A DNA stretch of 64,000 nucleotides. Origin: Coffea arabica (taxonomy: Eukaryota > Streptophyta > Magnoliopsida > Gentianales > Rubiaceae). Below the pieces are notes generated by a model that saw only the letters and a program-made list of their open reading frames with translations, did no database searches and was not told the DNA's origin. Both the position numbers and the translations under genes were made by a program. Positions 10,864 through 22,776 of this stretch are shown piece after piece. Every line of letters starts with the position of its first letter. The stretch's first letter is position 1. Location of the stretch: NCBI RefSeq assembly GCF_036785885.1, contig NC_092322.1, forward strand, positions 21,412,466 through 21,476,465, written 5' to 3'.

Positions 10864-11844
10864 GGGTTAATCACATTTTATTTCCTTAAAAAATACCCTA
10901 TTTCTCAGTTTACCCCCTAATCTTTAATTTTGCTCACTTAATCCCCTTTAGGACAAAATTGCCCTTGTATTATTTTGACTTTTTATTTACCTTGTTTTCC
11001 TTTCTTTTATTTTTTTTCTCTTGTTTCTTTATTTAATTCTTCCTCTTTCCCACAAAAATCTTCACCTTAATGATTGAAATAAAAAAAAAGGAATTGCAGA
11101 GATCTATTTTCTCTTTAAATGATTAAAAAAATATTCAAATCACTTTTCTAAAATACAATTTTTTTTAGCCTTTCAATTCTTTTAATTTTGGATTTTTCTC
11201 TTTCCTTTTTAGTTTCTCATTTTATTCTCAAGAAAATATCACAAGATGAAATTGTTTTGCTTTCTTTTATTTCTTTTTCTCTTTCTTCTCTCTTTCATCC
11301 TTCCCAATAGAAATTCCATTTCAACGAAAATTTTTGTTTTGAGTTTTTAATTGCATATTTCGGGGTGAAGGTTTAAAAGGCATCAAAAACTAATTTTGAT
11401 TTTTTGTATGATGCCACGTGTCACAAATTTCAATTGATAATTATTAATCAGGTCACAATTTCATCTTAAGATATTTTCTTGGAAATAAAATGAGAAACTA
11501 GAAAGAAAAAGAAAAATCCAAAATTAAAAGAATTGAAAGGTTAAAAAAATTATATTTTACGAAAGTGATTTGAATATTTTTTTAATCATTTAAGGAGAAG
11601 ATAAATCTCTGCAATTCCTCTTTTTTTATTTTAATTATTAAGGTGAAAATTTTTGTAGGAAAGAGGAAGAATTAAATAAAGAAGAAAGAGAAAAAGAAAT
11701 AAAAAAAGGAAAATAAGGTAAATGAAAAGTCAAAATAATGCAAAGATAATTTTGTCCTAAAGGGAATTAAGTGAGAAAAATTAAAGGTTAGGGGGTAAAC
11801 TGAAAAATAGGGTATTCTTCAAGGGGATAAAATGTGATTAACCC
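10864..11844. mobile_element. Mutator-type foldback MITE upstream of the PPR gene
   Basis: The 981-bp element has long terminal inverted repeats (about 390 bp per arm) that begin GGGTTAATCACATTTTAT and end ATAAAATGTGATTAACCC, around a roughly 200-bp loop. A perfect 9-bp duplication, taatccgaa, flanks it at 10855-10863 and 11845-11853, the Mutator target length. No transposase is present. It ends 95 bp before the PPR start codon, so it occupies the PPR gene's proximal promoter or leader. Confidence 0.93.
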
Positions 11845-11939
11845 TAATCCGAACTCGACGACGTTGTATTCAGAAAGCTTCCCAATTTGCCTGAAATCTC
11901 AGTAAACAGGTCCATTTCAGACTTGAGTTGGGAGTGGCG

Positions 11940-13823
11940 ATGAAGAGAAGAGCGGCTTCATTAGGTACTGCTGCTGCTGCTGCTAATTGTACTACTCTTG
12001 CTTCATTTCTCTCTGCATTCCCAAGCTCTAAACCCCAATTAGCGTTCTGTTCAGCTATAGCAACTAGTAGTGATAAAATTAGAAATCATCAGCACCAAAT
12101 TGGGACGTCTTCTGGTAACGTTTTGCAATTTCTTTCTGGGTTGAAGGGTAGGATTGATAGTATTGACAGTCTTGATGATGCTCTGAACTTATACCAGCAG
12201 ATGGTCCGGATCAGGCCTCTGCCCTATGTCTTTTGTTTCAATCGACTGGTGGACCGCATTATTAAGATGAAGAAGCATTATTCATCTGCTGTCTCAGTTT
12301 TCAGAGATATGTACGTCAGGGGCATTCCTTTTAATGACTGCACCCTCAATGTTGTGATTAATTGTTACAGTCTCTTGGGTCGAGTGAATTTGGGGTTTTC
12401 TGTATTGGGTGTCTTCTTCAAGCGTGGTATTCTGCCCGACGTAGTCACCTTCAATACTCTACTTAAAGGACTCTTTCGGGAACATAAGGTTCCCCAAGCA
12501 CAAGAATTGTTTAAGAAGATAATATTTGAAAAGCTTTGCGAGCCTAATGAAGTTATGTTTCTGATTGTGATAGATGGGCTCTGTAAGGTGGGCAACACTC
12601 AAAAAGCTGTTGAATTCCTAAGAGTCATGGAAAAAAGAAGAAGATGTAAGCCCAATGTTAATGTGTACAATACTATCATTGACAGCTTTTGCAAAGATAA
12701 AATGGTCAGTGAAGCTCTTGCCCTTTCGCAGGAGATGATTGAAAAGGGCATTCCCCCAGATGTTGTCACTTATAATTGTTTGATTGGTGGTCAATGCAAT
12801 TTAAATAGATGGAAAGACGTTACAAAGCTCTTTTCTGAGATGACGGATTACAAAATTACTCCAGATGTTGTTTCTTTTAATACAGTGGTGGACGCACTGT
12901 GTAAGGAAGGACAAATCGAAGCGGCTGAAGAGGTAGTCGGCATCATGATTAGGCAAGGCCACAATCCCAATCTGGTCACATACAGTTCCTTAATGGATGG
13001 ATACTGTTTAAAGTGGCGAATAGATGAAGCAAGGAGGGCCTTTGATGCCATGATTACTAGCGGCATTACTCCTGACCTCCATAGCTATGGTATTCTGATA
13101 AATGGCTATTGCAAGCACAAGAAAGTGGAAGCAGCCATGAATATCTTTCGTGAGATTCAGCATAAAGGTTTAACACCTAATATTGTTGTTTATACCACTG
13201 TCTTGCAGGGGCTATATAGCGTAGGAAGCTATCTTAGTGCAAGAGAAGTTTTTGATGAGATGCGAACTGCCGGCATAAAGCCTAATTTTTACACTTACTG
13301 TGTGATGTTGGATGGATTATGCAAGACTGGACATGTCGACGAAGCATTGCAGTTATTCCATTCAATGGAAGCTGATGGAATCGATCATCATATAGGCATG
13401 TACAGTATCATCCTTGATGGTTTGTGCAAACTTGGGAGGCTAGATAGTGCTCGTGATCTTTTTGACAATCTCTTTGTTAAAGGATTGGATCCTGATGTCC
13501 CAGCATACACCACAATGATTGCTGGCCTGCTTTCACAAGGCCTGCTCACGGAAGCTAAAGAGCTTTTTCAGAAAATGGAAGAAAATGGTTGCCTGGCAGG
13601 TAGCGTTACATTCAATGTTATTCTGCAAGAACTCCTTAAAGGAGGCCATTATGACGATGCAATAGTCTACCATGAAGAAATGGTTCGTAGAGGTTTCTTG
13701 CTAGATGCATCTACTTTTTCCATTTTACTTGATTCATCTACTGAAAAACAGAAAAATCCTTCTCTACTTATGTTGATGCTGAAGATTGGTCCTGATAGCA
13801 AGAAGTTTACGGACGGGGGATAA
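11940..13823 (+). CDS. P-class pentatricopeptide repeat (PPR) protein
   Basis: An intronless 627-aa protein. The start at 11940 is the first ATG; an open frame 12 bases upstream begins with TTG and is unlikely to be used. Residues 1 to about 60 are rich in Arg, Ser and Ala and poor in acidic residues, as in a mitochondrial or plastid targeting sequence. From about residue 94 to 600 there are about 14 tandem 35-aa P-type repeats, recognisable by DVVTYN-, GLCK- and EM..KGI.P-like blocks. No E, DYW or SMR domain follows. Such proteins bind organellar RNA one base per repeat and act in its processing, stability or translation. The repeat pattern resembles restorer-of-fertility-like PPRs, but I cannot assign it to that clade. 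The frame is undamaged. Regulation may be affected by the foldback element just upstream. Confidence 0.93.
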   Translation: MKRRAASLGTAAAAANCTTLASFLSAFPSSKPQLAFCSAIATSSDKIRNHQHQIGTSSGNVLQFLSGLKGRIDSIDSLDDALNLYQQMVRIRPLPYVFCFNRLVDRIIKMKKHYSSAVSVFRDMYVRGIPFNDCTLNVVINCYSLLGRVNLGFSVLGVFFKRGILPDVVTFNTLLKGLFREHKVPQAQELFKKIIFEKLCEPNEVMFLIVIDGLCKVGNTQKAVEFLRVMEKRRRCKPNVNVYNTIIDSFCKDKMVSEALALSQEMIEKGIPPDVVTYNCLIGGQCNLNRWKDVTKLFSEMTDYKITPDVVSFNTVVDALCKEGQIEAAEEVVGIMIRQGHNPNLVTYSSLMDGYCLKWRIDEARRAFDAMITSGITPDLHSYGILINGYCKHKKVEAAMNIFREIQHKGLTPNIVVYTTVLQGLYSVGSYLSAREVFDEMRTAGIKPNFYTYCVMLDGLCKTGHVDEALQLFHSMEADGIDHHIGMYSIILDGLCKLGRLDSARDLFDNLFVKGLDPDVPAYTTMIAGLLSQGLLTEAKELFQKMEENGCLAGSVTFNVILQELLKGGHYDDAIVYHEEMVRRGFLLDASTFSILLDSSTEKQKNPSLLMLMLKIGPDSKKFTDGG

Positions 13824-14345
13824 AGAGGACCTTCACATTGGTTGCAACTTTTGGTCCTACTGGTTTTTGGCCCCTAAACTTTAACTAACATTATTTAGGT
13901 TTGCTTTTGATTCTGTTTACGGAATGTAAAAAGTGTTGCAGCTGAGCCTTGAGTAGCTCTCTTGGTCATATTATGTGAAACGCCTCAAAGTTCTTCAGTC
14001 CAGGTGGAAGAAGACGTTGTCTTTAAGGGAAGTTCAATTTATAACTGTACTGGTGTAGCAGTTCACAGAAACCTGCTGCTGTTAATTGGATATGTACAGC
14101 TTCTTCAGAGAGACTTCTTGCTTATCCTTTCATAGAGAACCTCAGTGTAGCATATCACTTAAAAGGTAACTTGTACAGGCTCCTTTTCTTTGTTTTTCAT
14201 GGGTTTTAGTACTTTGCGCTTGCATGTAATTGTAGTTTGGATAACTAATAGCTGAATTCATTGGAATTAAGAATGAAACTTCATCTGAAAATATAGTTTT
14301 TTATCTGGATTTATAGAAAAATTTAGTTACAAGCTGCATTTAAAC
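13824..14345. other. PPR 3' flank
   Basis: Non-coding DNA after the PPR stop codon, presumably containing its 3' untranslated region. No clear poly(A) signal can be assigned. Confidence 0.5.
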
Positions 14346-16325
14346 TGAAATATTTGCCAGATTGATCCTTCACATTTTTAGAAAAAACTTTTTTAGTCCC
14401 TCATATTTAAAATCAACCACAATAGTCCTTCAGATATAAAAAAGTCTGTCCGATTGACCCCAAAACTTGTTTTCGCTCATTTCTCTGACTAAAAAGCACA
14501 CGCCTCCCTCATGTGCCCATAATTTCAAGGACAAAAATGAAACACACTTCATTTCCTCTTAAAAAACACATCAGCCGCCAAAACCCTAAATATAAACCTA
14601 GATTAAACAAGAGAGATTTTAACTTCTTCATTCTTTAATATCACGCCAACAACAACGCCGGTTTCCAAGAATCTCCCTTCTAGAATTTGCAGGTTTCCAA
14701 GAAGTCGAAATCATGAGTTCTTTTCCACAATGACATTGATTATTGTTTATTTCATTGTACTCTTCAATGGCTGAGTTTCTTAGATGTCTTTTCTTGATTT
14801 TCTTCTATTACTTGTAGGTGATCATATTGAAATTTTCTTCTTTGATTCGGGGTTTGCTGCTTACAATTAGGGTTTGAGTAAAAAACCTAGGGAGACCTTA
14901 AACTATCACCGTTGTCAAGTTTTGGCCCCCGATCTAATTTTTGTCTCCGATGAGCCCCTAAACAATTAAAAATGCATAGTTTAAATGCTTCCTGTCATTT
15001 TAAACCAAAGTCAAGCCGGAATTAAAGGGCAATTTCGTCCAACTATAATTGAAACATCAGGACCAGAATTAGCATTAGATCCATTAGACAAGAATTCTAA
15101 CAAAAAAAAGCATCAGATCTTCACCTTGAACCTTTTTTGATCCATTAGACAGATTTCTAATGAAAAAGCATTAGACCATCTTCACCTTGAACCCTTTACC
15201 AATAATCTTCTTGTACCTAAAGATAGAATCCAACCTCTGCAAGCAAAAGCTCTACCAGCGGTGTGGGGAACAACACAGTGACTAGCAACCCAGACAATCA
15301 AGCATCTTGGTGGTGGTGGTAGCGGAAATGTCATGGGTGGTATTGGAAGCATTTCTACCATTGGAAATCATAGTTGGCATGCTTTTCGTGATGGGGAATG
15401 CTCAGGACTTTATCCACAAAGCCACCCATGGCTGGTCGAAGCACATCGATAACGACATTTGGGATGTGGCCACGGAAAGAAGGACAAGAAGCCCATGGAT
15501 ATGCTATCCTCTTCTTCTACTCCTAATTAACAATCTAACTCAGGAAACACTATGGCCTATCGGTGAATTTTTGGATCTCTTCATGTTTTGCAAGCATTGA
15601 AGTTGTGAGCAAACAAGTTGAATTGTTGTCTTCCTTTTGCAGCTCACTTTAAGCTTTTGAAATAAAAAAAAAAGGAACAAGCTATTGATGTTGATTGTCT
15701 GGATTTGGTGGATGATAAAATAACTATAGATGTTTGAGTAATAATAATAATAAAAAATCCAGCTCCTGCTACTTCAACTATTACTTAAACCTGTAGATGA
15801 AATAATTAGCTGGAGAGAGAGAGAGAGAGATACTTTTCTTGATACTTCAAATATGGTTGGACAATAATACCATTTGCTTCCGGCTTGACTCACATATATA
15901 ATGACCGGAAGCACTTAAACTATGCATTTTTATTGTTTAGGGGCTCATCAGAGACAAAAATTAGATCGGGAGTCAAATTTTGACAACGGTGATAGTTTAA
16001 GGGCCCCCCAGGTTTTTAATCAGTAGGGTTTTGGCAGCTAAAAAAATAGGGAAAAGGGGGAAGAAAGGGTTTGGTGGCTTACAATTTCTTTTTTTTTTTT
16101 AAAAAAAAAAATAGAAAATGAAGTATGTTTTCATTTTTGTTCTTGAAATTATGAGCGCGTAAGAGAGGTGTGCAGTTTTTGGCTGGAGAACCAAGCAAGA
16201 ATGAACTTTGAGACCAATCGGGTAGATCTTTTTATATTTGAAGGACTATTGTGGCTAATTTTAAATGTTAGGGACTAAAAAAGTTTTTTTTTTAAAATGT
16301 GAGGGACCAATTTGGCAAATTTCCC
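14346..16325. mobile_element. Outer inverted-repeat (Mutator-like) element
   Basis: The left arm (about 14346-14600) begins gaaatatttgccagattgat, and its inverted partner (about 16023-16325) ends aatttggcaaatttccc. Similarity continues through the 'gccaaaaccct' block. Arm length and sequence style fit a Mutator-like foldback element, but I could not find a matching 9-bp flanking duplication, so class is tentative. A second inverted-repeat element sits between the arms. Confidence 0.65.
14881..16017. mobile_element. Inner inverted-repeat element, possible captured DNA
   Basis: About 126-bp arms (14881-15005 and 15893-16017) are inverted copies, sharing cttaaactatcaccgttgtc at the left and its complement at the right. 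The interior is about 890 bp and unlike the arms. It contains a (GGT)n-led open stretch near 15300-15465 whose frame reads GGGGSGNVMGGIGSISTIG before a stop, and a separate 97-codon frame at 15307-15600. These could be fragments captured from a host gene, but I do not recognise a source. A (GA)n run lies near 15812-15829. Confidence 0.6.
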
Positions 16326-19300
16326 TTTCAATAATCTGGAGGAAATTTTTTCTTGTAAGTAGAATAAATTTGTCACTTTTGTTGCAATTCCTAAATGGAG
16401 CCAAAGGTGCAGCCAGTTTAAAAGTGTAAAAAATTTTTGGACCAATATCTTGGTTTGGGTTAAAATTTTGAGGTCCCATGGAGGGTCTTGGTTGTTGACT
16501 TCTGTCACTGCATTTGATTGAAGGCTAACTTTTCAAGTGTAATCCAGAAAATGTGTTCTAATCACTTTTAACTATCAACTAGACTACACAAGGATCCTTA
16601 TTAGTGAAGCTTTAAAACCTTTAATTTGTAGGCATTGGTAATCTTGCAACAGTTTTATCAGTATAAGAACTCATTGAGCTTTTATTATTTAAAATTGATG
16701 TCAATGCTGTATTAAATTGTATAGTTACTGGTAGGATTGTGGCAAAAATATCTTTTTCTTAAATTAGTTGCACTAATCTGTCCAAGAAACTCTCCATTCT
16801 TTTCTTATTGTTATCCTGATAAATACATTTACTCGATTGTTTAGTTCATCTAAAATAAACTTCCTGATAATGAATTCTTTACTTTTAGCATTAGATTGTT
16901 GCTAAATTGCAATAATAACTAAAGAATTGGCATTTGTTGCACAAGTATACCAATTCGTCGAACTTCTGTTAGGTTCCCATCTGCAATGGTCAAAATAATA
17001 AAGAAAAAGAAAAGCGCCTTAGTGACTAATCAAAATGTTAATAGTACACTCTGTTCTAGTCTGGCAAGTTGCATATCTGTTGTTTCTTTTTCTTATTCTT
17101 GTTCTTTCCTGGAGAGCAGGAGGAAGGTGAAAGTTTGTATGGAGTGTGAAGATTTCATGTCAGATAAGACTGCATTGAAACAATCAATTAGGTATTAAAA
17201 AGCAGAGAAAAACTTTTTGTCGAATTTTATGTAAAAGAATTCAGCTGAAGTGATTAAGGCTAATTTCTTCAATCAATTTTGGGAACAATTTCTGTGGCTC
17301 TACTGACCATGTCCTCGTTAAGTATGTCATGCTTAAAATTGATGGAGTATCTCTTTTAGTTGTGGAAAAAGTAAACTATTTAGTGACCTATAAAAAACAT
17401 CGAGAAGCAATCTTTCGTTGATCTGTCATATAGCTGTTCTGTGCAGATTTTTTATTTGTATGATTTTGTTAATGCATGCACTAATGAGCGATGGGGTCAT
17501 CTGTTGCAAAGACAATGACAGTTGCATGTTTTTTGGTTAAGAAGAACAAGTCTTCTTGCTCATGTTAAAATTTTATTTTGGTATCCTAAGGTGAAGATTT
17601 CAACGAGACCTTGTACAGATGTCTCCAGATTGAACTTAAGCTTTATCAAGGTAGAATAAGTTCCACGTTGAGTTCAAGTTTAGCTCAGAAAGTATTATTC
17701 TTCCATATTGTGCATATGCTTGGAGTTAAGACGCCATTGAAATTTTGTCTACTTTGAAGGTCTACTTAGCACATTTAAAATATAAATAAAAATAAAAATA
17801 AACAATGGAAATGAAACCTGTGTACTGCTACATCTTCATGTGCAAGTTGAACTTCTGCAATAGTAGGGCGACCCCTTACGATTTTCTGATTGAGCATGTA
17901 ATATATTGCCAGAGGTTACAATCATGTTGATTCAATTTTGTAGAGATTGTGATTTCAAATAAAGTTGTTAATATCTCATCTCATAATCTAGATATACTAC
18001 CCATGATAAGCCTGCCATGTTAGTCATAAGTCACTTAGAGTAGGATTTTCCTTATTCAAATTTCTCCTTTATTCATGTCATAATTCTAGTTTTGTTTCCA
18101 ATATATTGATTCTGACCTTAATTTCTTGGCCAAAAGTTAGTTGTCTATGCAATTTTCTCTTAGTGCATTTGTCAAACAGGTTCAAGTCATCTTCCAAAAT
18201 GGCACATATGTTTCCAAACAAATTCAATGGATAATTTGATTCATTCTCTAAGAAGCCAAAGAGAAGGTGAATTAGATCTTTGTTTCTGCTAAAGAAATCA
18301 TTTATTTTCATCCTCTTGCCTAATAATTCTAATTTTCCTTCTTTTAAGATTTATTGTATTAGGTTTTATTTATATGTATGGAAGTTAATGGTTTAATTTC
18401 GATCTCTTTCGGTTTCAAACAGGTAATAATTGTTTCTGGAGGATATATATTTTATGATCTAATTGTGGCTTTAGCATTTTCTCGCATAGGTTTAAGAAAG
18501 TTTTTCAACCAGTTGGCAAGGCGGGATTAAGTAGCTAGGTATTTGTATACACAATATGGCTAAATTCAAATATACAAGTCATTAAATGCATAACATAGCT
18601 AAATTCAACTAAGTTGCAAAGAATATATATATATATATATATCTCATCACCATGATTAGCTGAGTTACAGAACGAAATAGTTTTGTATAGAAGTTGGAGG
18701 GAAATTTTCCATTTGTGTGTAAAGAAGGAAGAGATTTGTTTGAGATCAAAACAGGCCAGCAGTGAGCAGATTCCGTTTGTAACTTTTTTACTTCTAATTC
18801 TAGCAAAAGCTCAACGCTCATGATAAATGCATTTGGAGTAGTATAGTATGAAGATATAGCATACCTTAATTAGCTAAGGATGTAGTTTTCTTCTTCATCT
18901 CAATCCAAATATCCATTCTTGATTTCATTAGTTTCCTTTGTGCCAGATTCCCCTATTGAAGGAAACAGTGTGCTTGATTCTACATGGATTATTTGAAACA
19001 ATATGTTCTTACTTTCAAATTTTTATGTATAGTACTTACTGCTTTCTTAAATTTTTTGTACCTTATCAAACAAATTAGGTCCAAAATAACTTTAGCAACC
19101 ACGCTGAACTTAGGCACCTACTCCTAGGCGGGGCCTAATCCCCTAGTTATATTAGGCAGAGGACTTGGACAGACAATTTAGACAGGATCTTAAAGGTGTG
19201 GTTGGCTTTTCTGGAGTTAGGAGGGTTTTTGATCTTGAGGCTATTACTATGAACAGTCAAGTCATCATTAATTACGGCTGTATTGTTTTCCATTAATAGT

Positions 19301-19842
19301 AATTGTTAAATCTTTTTCAAAAAAAAAAAAGTAATTGTCAAATATGGTAAAACTACCACTCATCTGAATAATTATCTGAAATTTCATCAAATCAGTTGTA
19401 CTAATGGTCACAACATAGTTGTAGAAGACAATTTGCATGAATAAATCAATAGAAAATAGTATTCAAACTTCATAACGTGCAAAAGATGAATAAGTTGTCG
19501 TAACAATACTGCCAACTCTACAAGAAATCTTGTGAGAAAAAAGAAATAGTATTGGCAAATATTTTAAAAGTTACTATTGTACTGTTTTGTTATCAATACA
19601 ATCAAATCTTTCACATAAAAAAGTGGGAATTGTTTATTGCTACGGTTAAAAATGGCTGGTTATTGAGTAAATTCTTGTAATTTCAATGGTGTTTAATAAG
19701 TCAAATGGACTGATCATCTTGTAATTTTCACTACTTTCACTGTGAATTTGAGAGACGTCCCGGCAATACTGCCATTATTCCACTCTCTTCTGTAGCCTTC
19801 CATTGCCATCACTCTACCTCTCCCTTCGATTCCCAATTATCC
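16326..19842. other. Long spacer without recognised gene
   Basis: AT-rich DNA with only short, motif-free frames (for example 16986-17198 and 18078-18311). There is an (AT)n microsatellite at about 18626-18643. I see no splice-consistent gene model, RNA gene or mobile element ends. Confidence 0.5.
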
Positions 19843-21539
19843 ATGAATTATATCTCTTCCTTTGCATACACTTTCCTGTGTAGACGAAGCATGGTGGTGC
19901 CATTGTCTTCATCTCTGACAGCTCCAAGTGTTCCTCTGGGACAACAACAGAGTGCAGAGAGCCGATATTGAAAACTTCCCACCTGTCATCATCAATTTTC
20001 CAGTAATTCTTCCACCTCTTCTCCTCAATTGAACCACCTGTCATTCACTTTCACAGACACGTCATACAAATCCAGCAAGAATAATGACGATGATAATCTC
20101 TTCGTCAATGCTGAATAAGTTTTGGAGGTATGCATGCATCTTGGCGAGACTACTCAGATTTGTTACTTCCTCTAAATTTTGTTTTATTCCTTTTGTTGGA
20201 ATCTTGGTTTGTTGTCGGGATTGTGAGCACTTCTGTAATGGCATGCTCAAAGATTTCTTTTTTTTTTTTTTCCTATTTTGAGTTTGATTGATTTCTAATT
20301 GGGGTGTTGATTTTTTATGACCTTTCCGGTGGTATATATCAATTTTTTTAATAAATTTTGTGTTTGAATTCAGTTCTTCTAATTATCAATCATAATTCTG
20401 CTTTTGTGGTAGATACAGGATATAGCGGGTATACTGCTTTCTACCTTTTGGTGCAACTGTTAGAATGTCAGGCAAATGTGCTATATTCAGGGGAAGAAGA
20501 AAACCCCATGACTTGTTTTGCAAAAGACAACCCCTTGTCCCCAAGGTATAGCTATTTTTACTTGAAGATGAAACAAATCTAATTGCACATTAGTTATCTT
20601 CCACACTCATAAATGCATGCATCTGCGGCTTCTGCCAAGTGTTTTAGTTTGAGAGTGTTACAGCTTATGTAGTGAGAAACAAGGCTAGTAGCTACAAATC
20701 TTTATCTCATGTTAAGATGTTAGTGTGATTTCAACAGAATATGACATGCTTGAGAGTGAATGTACTTTTGTGGAGCATTAGGTTTTAGTGTCAACTTCAT
20801 TTTAGGTTGTGGAGCATTAGGTTGCATTCATTTTGCATATGACCTTCACTGGGAAATATATGAGATGCAGTACTTTTGGACGCTTTAGCGAAACTTGTCT
20901 CTATTAACTTGCTTTTCGCTTTGTGGCTGGATGGATTGGGGACGTGGTGACTTCCACTTCTAATCTCCTTTCTCATCTAAGTAATATTCATTTTTTGTTT
21001 GAATTTCATTCAGGATACCAATAAACATGGTATCGGCAGCTAAGAAAAGCTCTTGTTTTGTAGATTGATTCGATCTATGCTGTGGAACTATTTCTCATAT
21101 TGAATTTCTGATTGCAATTTTTCAGGATTGGAAGGGTACTTATTGAACTGAAGGAACAAAAGCATGAATGCTCAACAGGAGAAGAAACTGATTCATGTGC
21201 AACTTGCTCAGGTTTTTCTTTTGCGTTTGCAAATGGAGATTGTCTCACCACTTAAACAGATGGTAACTGCATTGATAAATATCTGTTGACTTGATTCAAT
21301 TAATTAAAGTTTTATATGGCGTTGAGAACATTTTTCCAGCTACCCATTTTAGTCTATTATTTCTTGTCTACGGCAGATAAATGAGGCCAAATCTTCATGG
21401 GCACTTTGTGGTTTTCATCCATTGTTCCAGCTTTCCATTCTTTGAGGCTAGCAGTTGTTAATTGTGAAGATCTAAAAGTGTACCAGGGCGTTCCTTTGTT
21501 CGATGAGACTGATAGAGTAGTGGCAGTGGTGAATAAATC
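19843..21539 (+). pseudogene. Exon-like blocks of an unidentified, probably decayed gene
   Basis: Block 1 (from ATG 19843 to about 20129) encodes a Ser-rich, basic N terminus like a plastid transit peptide, but has an in-frame TGA near 19970 and a TAA near 20116; it ends at a plausible donor, GAG|GTATGC. Block 2 (about 20414-20545) encodes GYSGYTAFYLLVQLLE and ends AAG|GTATAG. Block 3 starts after ttttcag near 21126, encodes IGRVLIELKEQKHECSTGEE, and joins block 2 in phase (split Arg codon). Block 4 (21431-21539), after ttccag, encodes LAVVNCEDLKVYQGVPLFDE and ends CAG|GTTTAT. Phased splice sites argue for a real gene origin, and the stops argue for decay. I do not recognise the family. A Harbinger element starts 64 bp later. 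Confidence 0.4.
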
Positions 21540-21603
21540 AGGTTTATATATATTTTTTATTTCTTGATTAATTTTTGCAATCTTGTTTTGCTTAATCTAC
21601 TTA

Positions 21604-22773
21604 GGCCCTGTTTGGGACCCCAAGTTTTTTACAAGTTTGTATGCTACTAGTTTTTTAACAACTTTTGCTACAGGAACCTCAAAAAACTTAGTAAAGTTTT
21701 TAACCTACCCACTTAAAAAATTTTTTTCTTCAACTTTTCTAATACACAAAAAATTTCCCTTCTAACCTTTCTTTTTTTTCTACCCTCACCCGACCCATCG
21801 TGTCCTCCGTCGCCAGCCACCACCACTCCCAGCGCCGACACCTATTCCGGCACTGATTCAGTGCCAGCCTTCCTTTTTTTTTTTTTTTTTTTTTTTCCTT
21901 TCCCTCTCCCGCACCCCCTCTCCTCCTCTCCTCCCCTCCCCTCTTCCCCTCTCCCTCCCCCGCCACCCTCCCCCTCCCCCTCCCGCTAGCTGCGATCTGG
22001 GGGAGGGGGGCTGCGATCTGGTCGTGCAGTGACACCTTTCCATACCCGAGAGAGAGAGAGAGAACAGTATGCCACTAGCACAGGTTTTCTGCGGTCAGGT
22101 CTGAAATGGCTCTTTTAGCGTAAATTTCATCCCAGAATCCAATTTCCGTCAATTTGCCGTTAAGAGCCATACAAGCAAGCGATGTGCCTAAGGATATTAG
22201 TCAACCAAATGACCAAACAAGAGCAGACAGACAGCAAACCAAGCCTCATTGATTCACTACTAATACATATTCGATTTTTTGAACTACGAAGGAAATAGTG
22301 GTCCAAGTCCACCAGACTTGGAAACTTTGTCCACGAACCTTTTGAATTTGGACAGCAAGTTAGAGATTAAATCAAAAGAACAGCAAGGATTTGCACCTAG
22401 GGGAGGGGAGGGGTAGAGAAAAAGCTAAAAAAAAAAATCCATGGCTGCAAGCTCTGGCTTCGGAGGGCGAGGGGGAGGGGAAAGGAGAGGGAGAGAGGGA
22501 GAGGGAGAAGAGGGCAGAGAAAGGAAAAAAAATTGCAGGATGGCTGCTGGTTTCTCGTCAGAGGCAGAGGTGCCGGGGGAGGGGGAGGGGAAGGGGAGAA
22601 GAAGAAGGGAGGAAAGAAAAGAAAAAAGAAAGAAAGAAAGAAAAAGAAAAAGAAAAAAAAAGGAAAAAGAAAAAAAAAGTTTTTCATCCTCAAAATTTTT
22701 CTTACAACTTCTACAGTAATCTACAGTAAAGTTTTAGACAAACACCCAAAAAACTCACCTTCCAAACGGGGCC
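21604..22773. mobile_element. PIF/Harbinger-type non-autonomous element
   Basis: Terminal inverted repeats GGCCCTGTTTGGGA and (inverted) GGCCCCGTTTGGAA are flanked by the 3-bp duplication TTA (21601-21603, 22774-22776), the PIF/Harbinger pattern. The 1,170-bp body has no transposase. It holds opposed low-complexity tracts: pyrimidine-rich at 21870-21990 and purine-rich at 22400-22680. The frames there code only for Lys/Arg/Glu/Gly runs and are not genes. Confidence 0.85.
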
Positions 22774-22776
22774 TTA

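Noticed and set aside
11928..11939. Four extra N-terminal codons on the PPR protein
   Set aside because: That frame begins with TTG; the first ATG is at 11940.
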